Source of the DNA: Thermoplasmata archaeon
GTDB taxonomy: Archaea; Thermoplasmatota; Thermoplasmata; Thermoplasmatales; Thermoplasmataceae
NCBI GenBank assembly: GCA_021850835.1
Contig: JAJZKS010000052.1
Coordinates: 1-9,409 of the forward strand
Length of the DNA: 9,409 nt
Reading direction: 5' to 3'
Shown here: one piece after another, positions 1 through 6,141 of the stretch
Layout: each line of letters begins with the position of its first letter
Numbering within the stretch: the stretch's first letter is position 1
Translations under genes and position numbers: made by a program
Notes under the pieces: model-generated
Told to the model about the DNA's origin: nothing
Seen by the model: the letters and a program-made list of their open reading frames with translations, nothing else
Database searches by the model: none

Positions 1-191
1 CTTTCCCTGAGTTCTTCAAAGGAGCCCCAGTAGGACTTGTCTGAAGGGACCGGATTGTTTGCAACCCAGGTTCCTGCCGCATATTTGTAGAAATCTGTGA
101 GAGGATCGGCAGAGGTGTCCATGTGCTCTACTGAAAACCTGTATTTCTCTCTGGAACCGTTACTGTTGCCTTTTGCCTCTCCACTGTTCAT
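1..191 (-). CDS. M13-family zinc metallopeptidase, N-terminal fragment
   Basis: Reading from the ATG at 191 leftwards gives 63 codons with no stop before the window edge, so the gene is cut and only its N-terminus is present. After a hydrophilic lead of about 17 residues comes FSVEHMDTSADPLTDFYKYA, then GTWVANNPVPSDKSYWGSFE. This matches the start of the M13 (neprilysin/PepO) fold, whose N-terminal half has a D-P-x-x-D-F-Y-x-Y-x-x-G-x-W stretch followed by P-x-D-x-x-x-W-G-S-F-x-E-L. The zinc motif HExxH lies far downstream in this family and is outside the window. There is no signal peptide or membrane anchor, so a cytosolic oligopeptidase is likely. The ATG at 191 is supported by a TATA-like box about 25 bp upstream. 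Family assignment rests on motif memory only. Confidence 0.82.
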   Translation of the reverse strand, partial: MNSGEAKGNSNGSREKYRFSVEHMDTSADPLTDFYKYAAGTWVANNPVPSDKSYWGSFEELRE

Positions 192-211
192 TTTTCTAGA
201 ATTTCTGATAC

Positions 212-219
212 AATATAAA
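212..219 (-). promoter_or_regulatory. TATA box for the M13 peptidase gene (leaderless)
   Basis: On the minus strand the sequence reads TTTATATT. Its centre is about 25 bp upstream of the ATG at 191, the normal archaeal TATA-to-transcription-start distance. Transcription would therefore begin at or next to the start codon. No Shine-Dalgarno sequence lies in between, which agrees with a leaderless mRNA. Confidence 0.65.
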
Positions 220-280
220 CTGAACCTTTATGGGTTTGCATGAATTTTTTATGCCAGATGCCGTTTTTCCATTGAAATAG

Positions 281-1516
281 CTATTTCCACCTGATCTGTT
301 TTCCTCTTGTCAGTTCAAGGGCAACCAGTATGAGGGCAGCAAGCACGGCAGTCAGTGCAGCATAAAGATATGAATAGAATTGCCCGAGCACAAAGAGGAA
401 ACCCATGACAATATTGGAGACAAAAAGCCCTATTGCCCGGCTGGAACTTAGCCATGACATCCATGATGATACCTGCCTGGTCTTTGCTAGGAAGGCTGTA
501 AGGACTGGTTCGAATGTTTCAACGGATCCAGTTGAGAAACCCAGCAGGGCAGCACCAATGTAGAATACATACAGATCTGCGCCCATGAGATAGGAAAGCC
601 CGATGATCAGGGACGCTATGCCTGCCATCCCGTATCCCAGAGCCCAGAGGGTCCTCAGTGGTTTCTTCCCCCTCAGTGAGCCAAGGGTGAAGCCTGCCAA
701 GGCAGAGATGCCCAGATAAATGCCGAAGGCAAGAATTCCAAAAACATAGCTTCCATTGCTTTCAGCAATCGTGACTATGGGAAATCCCAGGGCGTAATAG
801 CTGAAGCCGAAGAGCGTGGCGGAAAGAAGGATCACCCTGAAGGCAAACGAATTGTTTTGATCATTAGCCCTCGCCTCTTCGCGTCCTTCTTCGTCTACCT
901 CTTCCTCCTGTAATTTCCTGAAGGTTTCGTGCTGCTTTGTCCCCGCGAGAACAAGCATAAGGGATGATACCAGGATGGGGGCCGCCGTAACCAGGATTAT
1001 ATCTTCAAGCGGTGTCCCCATCATTACAAGTATTATTGCATATGAGACTGCTATGAGGCCCCCGCCTACATCCAGGGCATGAAGGAAACCGAAAATCTTG
1101 GGCTGGTATTTCCTGTTTGAGACCTCCACCATCCAGGCCCTTCTGACAGGGGTCCTGAAGTACCTTGCCCACCAGCCTGCAATAAAAAGGGCTCCCAGGA
1201 TGTAAATATTGTGGAATAGCACACTCACAGACATCAGGGGTATGAGCAGGTTCCCGAGGAGAGCCATGGGTTTCTTCCCGAACCTTTCACTCATCTTTCC
1301 CCCAAGGATAGAAAACGCGGATCCCATGCCGTAACTCAGTGCAAGGAGAATCCCGTACACATAGGGAGGCTCCTTCAGGTAAAGTATGATGAGAAGCGGG
1401 AAGATTGATGTTACCGCCTGATAACCCATGTCAGCGAAGAAAGCCGAAAGGGAAAGGAAAAGGACGTTTCTGTTGAGCCATGCGCTTCCTTTTTTCTCCC
1501 TGCCCTCTGATTCCAT
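281..1516 (-). CDS. MFS transporter, 12 membrane segments
   Basis: A 411-residue hydrophobic protein of normal MFS length with two six-helix halves. The cytoplasmic loop between helices 2 and 3 carries a motif-A-like GGKMSERFGKKPM (residues 72-84), with E in place of the usual D; the second half has a degenerate copy, LGSLRGKKPL. The two halves are joined by a strongly charged loop (about residues 195-220) rich in E and D. An aromatic-arginine stretch GWWARYFRTPVRRAW (about 114-128) lies in the region of helix 4. It is presumably a proton-coupled carrier in the cytoplasmic membrane. The substrate cannot be read from the sequence: drug or metabolite efflux and organic-acid or sugar uptake are all possible. 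It follows the methyltransferase gene by 46 bp, so it may be the last gene of that transcript or have its own weak promoter. Confidence 0.85.
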   Translation of the reverse strand: MESEGREKKGSAWLNRNVLFLSLSAFFADMGYQAVTSIFPLLIILYLKEPPYVYGILLALSYGMGSAFSILGGKMSERFGKKPMALLGNLLIPLMSVSVLFHNIYILGALFIAGWWARYFRTPVRRAWMVEVSNRKYQPKIFGFLHALDVGGGLIAVSYAIILVMMGTPLEDIILVTAAPILVSSLMLVLAGTKQHETFRKLQEEEVDEEGREEARANDQNNSFAFRVILLSATLFGFSYYALGFPIVTIAESNGSYVFGILAFGIYLGISALAGFTLGSLRGKKPLRTLWALGYGMAGIASLIIGLSYLMGADLYVFYIGAALLGFSTGSVETFEPVLTAFLAKTRQVSSWMSWLSSSRAIGLFVSNIVMGFLFVLGQFYSYLYAALTAVLAALILVALELTRGKQIRWK

Positions 1517-1537
1517 ACTACAAGGTTAGGGGATTGC

Positions 1538-1548
1538 CTTTTTTACAT
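1538..1548 (-). promoter_or_regulatory. Weak TATA-like box before the left MFS gene
   Basis: The minus strand reads TGTAAAAAAGG here, centred about 27 bp upstream of the ATG at 1516, and no ribosome binding site lies between. The spacing fits a leaderless promoter but the box is poor, so read-through from the methyltransferase gene is equally possible. Confidence 0.3.
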
Positions 1549-1562
1549 TTTTCATGAAGGGT

Positions 1563-2333
1563 TCATTCCCATTTGTGTGGAATGCCAAGAAAGAGCTTTG
1601 TTTCGTATCTGAGGGTAACGTGACCATCATGCGAATGCCTTGAAAACGCATCGGACATGGCCTGAAGCATTTCCTCATATCTGGTGTCATTAGGTTTCAG
1701 GGCGTAAGAAGCAGAGAAATACCTTCCTTTTACTCCGTCAAGGTCAAGTTTCTGGGCATTCTCCAGTGTAAAGACCTTTACCCTGCCGCCAAAGAATGTA
1801 TCAATAGTCTTTCTGTCCAGCGCAAGGCTGCCGGACTGATGATATCCGTTGCTGTAAGTTCTGCAGATGCTTTCATAGTCAGAATTGAAATCGTTGCTGG
1901 ATTCCGTGCGATCATTCCAGATCAGCGCGACCATGCCTCCAGGTTTCAGTATCCTCAGGAATTCCTTTCTTGTTTCCTCCGGGTCAAACCAGTGGAATGC
2001 CTGTCCTGCGACCACAAGGTCCACGGAATGCCCAACCAGGCCCGTTTTTTCAGCTGTACCATCCATGATTCTGTGGCTCAAGTATTTCTTCAGGTCCACT
2101 GATGCCTGTAACCTCATTTCCGGGTTTGGTTCAATGCAGACAGCCCTGAAGCCGTTCCTGAGAAAAAGCTCTGCCAGCTTTCCAGTCCCTGAGCCTATGT
2201 CTGCAACTACAGCTCCAGTAAACAGCGCCTTCTCATCCCTGAGGACATCAATTATGCCCTGGGGATACTGCGGTCTGCTTCTGGAGTAATCCGCGGTTTT
2301 GCCCCTGAACCTCTCGCCATGATCCTGTGCCAT
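1563..2333 (-). CDS. Class I SAM-dependent methyltransferase
   Basis: A 256-residue protein with a Rossmann-type methyltransferase domain. It opens with FRGKTADYSRSRPQYP (residues 9-24), a lead-in seen in many small-molecule methyltransferases of the UbiE/Methyltransf_11-25 type. Motif I is VADIGSGTGK (43-52). The acidic end of strand 2 is E68 in CIEPNPEM. The adenine-side DGTAE is at 91-95, motif IV is VDLVVAGQAFHWF (104-116), and ILKPGGMVALIWN (128-140) is the post-motif strand. The substrate is not predictable: the C-terminal 110 residues that should set specificity are not recognised. It starts 7 bp after the PdxA-family gene stop with no promoter or clear ribosome site, so it is probably co-transcribed with it. 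A methyl-transfer step in the same small-molecule route is possible but not shown. Confidence 0.85.
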   Translation of the reverse strand: MAQDHGERFRGKTADYSRSRPQYPQGIIDVLRDEKALFTGAVVADIGSGTGKLAELFLRNGFRAVCIEPNPEMRLQASVDLKKYLSHRIMDGTAEKTGLVGHSVDLVVAGQAFHWFDPEETRKEFLRILKPGGMVALIWNDRTESSNDFNSDYESICRTYSNGYHQSGSLALDRKTIDTFFGGRVKVFTLENAQKLDLDGVKGRYFSASYALKPNDTRYEEMLQAMSDAFSRHSHDGHVTLRYETKLFLGIPHKWE

Positions 2334-2340
2334 TTGTCTT

Positions 2341-3306
2341 TCAACCCTTCAGGTAATTTTCCCTGTATTTTTCTGAATAATGAAGGGATTTCTTTATTGC
2401 CTCAACCATGCCAGTTTCATCCGCAATCCACTTTCCGGCTATGTCGAATGCAGTACCATGGTCAACGGAAGTCCTCATGAAAGGCAGGCCAATATTCATG
2501 CTTATTGTCCTATGAAAATCATATGTCTTGGCTGCAATGTGCCCCTGATCATGGAACATGGACAGCACTATCTGGAATTCACTGTTTGCAGCCCGATGGA
2601 ATACCGAATCGGCAGGGTAGGGGCCGCTTACACTGTATCTTGATGATTCCTCCCGTATTGCGGGAGACAGTATATTCAGTTCCTCATTGCCCAGAAGCCC
2701 GTTTTCACCGCCGTGTGGATTGAGGGCAGCAACTGCAATCTTCCCGTTCTTTATCCCCAGCATCCTTAGTGCATAATCCGATAGCCTGATGTATTTCCTG
2801 ACAAGCTCCCCGGTGATTGATTCTATGGCTTTCTTCAATGGCATATGTTTGGTTAAGAAGATAATCCTTAGGTTATGGGTCTCAAACACCGTAGTAACCT
2901 CTGTTGATCCAGTTAGCCCGGCCAGCATTTCAGTATGGTCAATGTATTTGGATCCAGCCTGCTTAATGGCCTCCTTGTTTATGGGTGCAGTGCATATTCC
3001 TGTTATTTGGCCGTCCATTGCAAGCTTAACTGCAGTCTCTATACTCTTAACCGCAATGGCCCCTGCAATTGGGGACACCTTTCCTGGAGTAATATTCTCT
3101 GCATCGGGGTCAATGTCTATGAACTTGAATTTTGAGGCGATTTCATCCCCTATGCCAAGTTTCCCCAGCACATCTTTGAAGTTCCTGCGGTTGCCTATGA
3201 GCACTATATCCCTGCTATTTTCCTGCAGGCTTGAAAGTGATTTTGCCACTATTTCAGGGCCTATTCCCGCCGGGTCTCCAAGTGTTACGCCCACCTTCCA
3301 ACTCAT
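2341..3306 (-). CDS. PdxA-family 4-phospho-hydroxyacid dehydrogenase (PdxA2-like)
   Basis: About 321 residues, the family's full length. Residue numbers are from the upstream ATG at 3312. VGVTLGDPAGIGPEI (7-21) is the family opening. The substrate-phosphate region has IDHTEML (H126, T127). The three metal-ligand histidines are present: H156 in TKHMPL, H200 in NPHGGE and H255 in HDQGHIA. GLPFMRTSVDHGTAFDIAG (275-293) is the hallmark C-terminal block. Classical PdxA oxidises 4-phosphohydroxy-L-threonine for PLP synthesis in bacteria. Archaea generally use PdxS/PdxT instead. From memory, HDQGHIA is typical of PdxA2, which oxidises 4-phospho-D-threonate or D-erythronate, rather than HDQGLPV of PdxA. 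I therefore expect a sugar-acid phosphate dehydrogenase. No partner kinase is in the window. The ATG at 3306 is preferred over 3312 because it lies about 26 bp from the TATA box. Confidence 0.85.
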   Translation of the reverse strand: MSWKVGVTLGDPAGIGPEIVAKSLSSLQENSRDIVLIGNRRNFKDVLGKLGIGDEIASKFKFIDIDPDAENITPGKVSPIAGAIAVKSIETAVKLAMDGQITGICTAPINKEAIKQAGSKYIDHTEMLAGLTGSTEVTTVFETHNLRIIFLTKHMPLKKAIESITGELVRKYIRLSDYALRMLGIKNGKIAVAALNPHGGENGLLGNEELNILSPAIREESSRYSVSGPYPADSVFHRAANSEFQIVLSMFHDQGHIAAKTYDFHRTISMNIGLPFMRTSVDHGTAFDIAGKWIADETGMVEAIKKSLHYSEKYRENYLKG

Positions 3307-3328
3307 GGCCATGTCAGGATGAATTGGT

Positions 3329-3336
3329 TATTATAA
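3329..3336 (-). promoter_or_regulatory. TATA box for the PdxA-family gene
   Basis: The minus strand reads TTATAATA inside the 37-43 bp gap after the SDR gene. Its centre is about 26 bp from the ATG at 3306 but only about 20 bp from the ATG at 3312. This favours the shorter protein and a leaderless transcript that probably also covers the methyltransferase gene. Confidence 0.55.
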
Positions 3337-3349
3337 TTCCCGCAGTGCA

Positions 3350-4267
3350 TCAGGAAAAGAGCCTGCCGGAATATTCCTGCGAGTTGGGAGACCTTTTTCC
3401 ATGCTCCCTTGCCGTCTTTGCTTCTTTCCCCAGCCATTCCTCTGTGCGATGGAACCTGAAACCTCTATCTTCAGCTTTCCTGACGCTGAGAATGAAGTCT
3501 GTTGCCGCGGAATAGCGTGAATCTGATTTATCATGCCCATGGGATATCCTAGGACTGATTCCAAGAGCTTCACCGATCTTTGAGACTAGTTCGCTTGCCT
3601 TCATGGCATCAGGCGAAGCGCCGTTGAAGATTCCGTCATTTCTTGTTGTGGCAAGCCATGCAAGCAAGTTTCCAGCGTCCTCTACCCAAACGCAGTTCCT
3701 TTTTCCCTCCGGCTCCTGGAAGTGGAATTCCTCACCGCTTATGATCCTTGAAACGTGATCCTGGAACCTCATGGTGCTGTCATCGTAGCCCAGGACGTTC
3801 GGGAATCTTGCTATTGCATATGGCATAGGTGCGTTTTCCAGAATGTAGGCCTCAGATTTCTGCTTGCCTTCATGGTATGCCTTTTCAAGCCGCGGTTCCT
3901 TGCTTTCAGTTTTACCCGGATCAAAATCTTCCTCACTCATGGTCCCACTATTCCCCAGGTACACAGCAGCACTGGATATGTAAACGTATTTTCCGATCTT
4001 TCCGTCAAGGGCATCCAGGGCGTTCTTCACGTCCAAGGACCTGTATCCAATGGTATCAATTGCAACATCGAAATACTTGGTCCTCGAAAACGCCTCACTC
4101 AGGCTGTCCCTGCTGAACCTGTCCATTGATAGGATCGAAACCTTGTTTCCAAATGGGTTGGGGGATTTGCCTGAGGTTGCAAGAGTTACCTCGTTTTCTC
4201 CAGAGAGGAGGTTTTCCACCAGCCTTCTGCCTATGAATCCTGTCCCGCCCAGCACCAGCGCCTTCAT
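3350..4267 (-). CDS. NAD(P)-dependent epimerase/dehydratase-like SDR protein
   Basis: From the ATG at 4267 this encodes 305 residues, normal for an extended short-chain dehydrogenase. The N-terminus MKALVLGGTGFIG carries the Rossmann GxxGxxG nucleotide loop (residues 7-13). DVAIDTIGY is at the usual fourth-strand place and YISSAAVY supplies the catalytic serine (around 99). Y131 and K135 in YHEGK form the YxxxK pair. ARFPNVLGYDD (about 153-163) corresponds to the substrate-side R-x-x-N-V-x-G motif. All catalytic positions appear present, so it is probably an active oxidoreductase or nucleotide-sugar epimerase-type enzyme; substrate unknown. The basic, polar tail after about residue 285 is not recognised. 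An in-frame TTG at 4282 would add five residues, but the TATA box fits the ATG at 4267. It lies upstream of the PdxA-family gene on the same strand. Confidence 0.85.
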   Translation of the reverse strand: MKALVLGGTGFIGRRLVENLLSGENEVTLATSGKSPNPFGNKVSILSMDRFSRDSLSEAFSRTKYFDVAIDTIGYRSLDVKNALDALDGKIGKYVYISSAAVYLGNSGTMSEEDFDPGKTESKEPRLEKAYHEGKQKSEAYILENAPMPYAIARFPNVLGYDDSTMRFQDHVSRIISGEEFHFQEPEGKRNCVWVEDAGNLLAWLATTRNDGIFNGASPDAMKASELVSKIGEALGISPRISHGHDKSDSRYSAATDFILSVRKAEDRGFRFHRTEEWLGKEAKTAREHGKRSPNSQEYSGRLFS

Positions 4268-4289
4268 GGATATGTATTTCAAATTTCAC

Positions 4290-4295
4290 TTAAAA
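4290..4295 (-). promoter_or_regulatory. TATA box for the SDR gene
   Basis: The minus strand reads GCTTTTAAGT around here. The centre lies about 26 bp upstream of the ATG at 4267, which supports that start over the TTG at 4282. There is no ribosome binding site, consistent with a leaderless mRNA. Confidence 0.5.
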
Positions 4296-4325
4296 GCGTG
4301 TTGTTTGCAGAATTACAAAGTTTCA

Positions 4326-4334
4326 TTTATTTAA
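4326..4334 (+). promoter_or_regulatory. TATA-like box for the right MFS gene
   Basis: TTTATTTAA lies within the 101-bp divergent gap. It is centred about 39 bp upstream of the ATG at 4369, so it would place transcription start near 4356 and give a leader of roughly a dozen bases. No in-frame ATG, GTG or TTG lies between this box and 4369, and no clear ribosome site is seen. Confidence 0.4.
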
Positions 4335-4368
4335 CTGGAATGAACTGGAAAATTCAGACCTGGCAACT

Positions 4369-5634
4369 ATGCTTAACAAGACTATTCTCGCGATCAGATC
4401 CATTGTCATTGCAGTTGGCGCCACTGCCGCCTCATCCTTTGTTGGAGTTTACGGTGTTTACCTGGGTGCAACTGCCATTGAAATGGGATGGCTACAATCC
4501 ACCGCAAATGCCCTGGGAAATGGAGGTCAGATCCTTTGGGGCAGGATTAGCGACAAGGTTGGGCAAAGGAGGCCGTTTCTTGTTGCGGGGAGCATAATTC
4601 TTGCATTGCTCTGGTACTTCCTCGGCATTGTGGACACACCATTGGAGCTTATCCTGGTGTACGGACTCGTATCCTTCTTTGCTGCCATGATAACGGTGAA
4701 CTGGTTTTCCCTGATTGCAGACGAGACCGAGTCCAACGTGAGGGGGCGCTTCCTTGCAATCATTAACAACCTTAGTTCAATTGGAACCCTTGTATCGCTG
4801 CTTGTGATGACTTTCTTCTTCAGTGGCCAGGTTAATTCTGACATTACAATCGCCTTCTTTGCTGCGGCTGGATCCTATGCCATAAGCGCCATCCTCATGG
4901 GAAGGATAAAGGAGACAAGGCATTCCACTAAGGTCGTAGGAAGCATACTGAAAACGCTGAGAAACCTCAGGAAGGAGCGCCTTTTCTTCAACTACCTGAT
5001 TGCCATGAATACACAGGGATACTTCTGGTCAATGGCCTGGCCAATGTTTCCGATCACAATGGTTCTGGTGATGAAATTCACCCTTACGGATGTGGCATTC
5101 CTTACAATCGCTTCCATTGGGTCAACCATCATAATACAGTTTATCCTTGGGAGGGTCACTGACAGGATCCAGAGGCCTCCCCTCATTTTCCTGAACAGGC
5201 TTCTGCTCAGCGGGATACCCCTCTTCTATGCATTCTCAAGAACCTTTCCTGCTTTCGTTATGCTTGAGATATACAGCGGCGTCATTGGAGGCATACAGAA
5301 CATTGTCATGAATTCGTATGTGCTTGACATTGTGCCTGAGAAGCAGAGGGCAGAATACCTTTCCATAATAAACGGATTCAACGGCCTTATGTATCTTGCA
5401 GGGGCACTGACAGGGGGATACCTGCTTTCCTACCTTATGAGCGGGCTTCCACTTTATGAGGCTCTGTTTTATGGCTATTTGATAGTGTTTGCCGGAAGGT
5501 TCCTCTCGTCCCTGTTGTTCCTTAGGCTGAAAGAGCCAGATGTAAGAGGCAGGGCACCCCTCCAGCTTTATGCCCTCCTGTTCAGGCTAAAGCCTCCAGG
5601 GAGCCCTTCAGGCGGTACAATAAGGTTCAGGTGA
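4369..5634 (+). CDS. MFS transporter, 12 membrane segments
   Basis: A 421-residue membrane protein with the MFS layout. Motif A after helix 2 is intact: GRISDKVGQRRPF (residues 58-70) has the G-x-x-x-D-x-x-G-x-R-x pattern. The second half has a matching GRVTDRIQRPP. VNWFSLIADETESNVRGRFLAI (about 109-130) resembles the conserved region around helices 4 and 5 that follows with an RGR turn. The central loop (about 174-205) is basic rather than acidic, so this is not a recent duplicate of the MFS gene at 281-1516. The carrier sits in the cytoplasmic membrane and its substrate is unknown. The last 20 or so residues are a soluble basic tail. The gene diverges from the SDR gene, and its stop overlaps the end of the convergent regulator gene by 8 bp. 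Confidence 0.85.
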   Translation: MLNKTILAIRSIVIAVGATAASSFVGVYGVYLGATAIEMGWLQSTANALGNGGQILWGRISDKVGQRRPFLVAGSIILALLWYFLGIVDTPLELILVYGLVSFFAAMITVNWFSLIADETESNVRGRFLAIINNLSSIGTLVSLLVMTFFFSGQVNSDITIAFFAAAGSYAISAILMGRIKETRHSTKVVGSILKTLRNLRKERLFFNYLIAMNTQGYFWSMAWPMFPITMVLVMKFTLTDVAFLTIASIGSTIIIQFILGRVTDRIQRPPLIFLNRLLLSGIPLFYAFSRTFPAFVMLEIYSGVIGGIQNIVMNSYVLDIVPEKQRAEYLSIINGFNGLMYLAGALTGGYLLSYLMSGLPLYEALFYGYLIVFAGRFLSSLLFLRLKEPDVRGRAPLQLYALLFRLKPPGSPSGGTIRFR

Positions 5635-6052
5635 ACTGGACACTTCCGTCCTGAAAGATCAGGATGTCCATTGCTTTCTGGATTATGCCGTTCTTCAGGT
5701 CCCCTTCCACAGCCATCTTGAGCCGTGTCATTAGGCCAATGAGGTTGTCGTTCAGCCTTATGTTCATCTTGTCGGCCCGATCGATTATCTCCTTCACTGC
5801 ATCCAGGACATGGATGTTGCCTTCAATGTGCACCTCATGTGACAGTTTCAACTCCCTTACTGCGTTGAGGGTCCTGATGGCCTTTTCAAGGTTCCTGTGT
5901 CCCCTCTTCTCCAGGATTGAGACGTTCTGCCGCGTAGTGCCGATTTCCTTTGCGATACCTTCAGTTGAATAACCCTCCTGCCTCAGTTTCATGATCTGGA
6001 TCTGCCTGGATGACAGGAAGAGGTTCCTGGGTAAGTTCTCATCTTGGGGCAT
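5627..6052 (-). CDS. tfx: Tfx-family helix-turn-helix transcriptional regulator
   Basis: A 141-residue protein with an N-terminal winged/HTH domain: FLSSRQIQIMKLRQEGYSTEGIAKEIGTTRQNVSILEKR (about 12-50), followed by GHRNLEKAIRTL. The S-x-R-Q-x-x-I-M-x-L-R-x-E-G start and the G-T-T-R-x-N-V-S-I-L-E-K-R recognition helix are the signature of archaeal Tfx proteins. The rest (about 65-141) is the Tfx C-terminal domain, here with VHIEGNIHVLDAVKEIIDRA, thought to carry the effector or regulatory function. In Methanothermobacter, Tfx binds the promoter region of the molybdenum formylmethanofuran dehydrogenase operon. Here the gene diverges from a molybdate/tungstate-type importer, so it probably controls that operon and itself. 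The ATG at 6052 is about 26 bp from a TATA-like box, with no ribosome site, so it is likely leaderless. Confidence 0.88.
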   Translation of the reverse strand: MPQDENLPRNLFLSSRQIQIMKLRQEGYSTEGIAKEIGTTRQNVSILEKRGHRNLEKAIRTLNAVRELKLSHEVHIEGNIHVLDAVKEIIDRADKMNIRLNDNLIGLMTRLKMAVEGDLKNGIIQKAMDILIFQDGSVQFT

Positions 6053-6065
6053 GATGAATCATAAC

Positions 6066-6077
6066 ATTTTGCAAAAT
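6066..6077. promoter_or_regulatory. Palindromic candidate operator in the tfx/importer intergenic region
   Basis: ATTTTGCAAAAT is a perfect 12-bp palindrome. It lies within a larger inverted repeat, AACATT at 6063-6068 and AATGTT at 6081-6086. It covers about 14 to 25 bp upstream of the tfx start codon, overlapping the start-proximal side of the tfx TATA box, and lies about 65-76 bp upstream of the importer start. This placement would suit autorepression of tfx and a bound activator on the importer side. The sequence is AT-rich, so part of the symmetry could be chance. Confidence 0.5.
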
Positions 6078-6083
6078 AATAAT
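6073..6083 (-). promoter_or_regulatory. TATA-like box for the tfx gene
   Basis: The minus strand reads ATTATTATTTT, centred near 6078, about 26 bp from the ATG at 6052. It overlaps the palindrome at 6066-6077, so a protein bound there should block the basal transcription factors. Confidence 0.5.
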
Positions 6084-6110
6084 GTTTACATTTGCATTGA
6101 TTTAAACAAT

Positions 6111-6120
6111 CTTTTATATT
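6111..6120 (+). promoter_or_regulatory. BRE/TATA promoter of the Mo/W importer operon (leaderless)
   Basis: CTTTTATATT is a strong archaeal TATA box, centred about 26 bp upstream of the ATG at 6142, with an A-rich stretch AAACAA (6104-6109) in the BRE position. Transcription would start at the start codon. No Shine-Dalgarno sequence lies between. Confidence 0.7.
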
Positions 6121-6141
6121 TCGGGTTTCAATAGGCAGGGC

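Larger units (their letters stand above)
6064..6096. repeat. Near-perfect short direct repeat in the divergent promoter region
   Basis: ACATTTTGCA at 6064-6073 and ACATTTGCA at 6088-6096 differ by one T and begin 24 bp apart, a little over two helical turns. The left copy overlaps the palindrome. The pair may be two regulator contact sites on the same face of the DNA, upstream of the importer TATA box. Confidence 0.4.

Noticed and set aside
1885..2289. Open frame of 134 codons on the plus strand opposite the methyltransferase
   Set aside because: The methyltransferase motifs lie on the minus strand. The opposite frame has an unstructured composition rich in S, P and C and no upstream signal.
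2789..3322. Long open frame (177 codons) on the plus strand opposite the PdxA-family gene
   Set aside because: The minus-strand frame encodes a complete, motif-perfect PdxA-family protein. The plus frame has no recognisable domain and no promoter, and it is a by-product of codon bias.
4268..4282. TTG at 4282 as the start of the SDR protein
   Set aside because: It would add five residues before a perfect Rossmann start, and the TATA box spacing fits the ATG at 4267.
4298..4597. Plus-strand open frame overlapping the start of the right MFS gene in another frame
   Set aside because: It runs through the first MFS helices out of frame, has no family features, and ends inside the gene.
281..5634. 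The two MFS genes as a recent duplication
   Set aside because: Both have 12 segments and similar size, but motif A, the central loop charge (acidic versus basic) and the overall sequence differ clearly.
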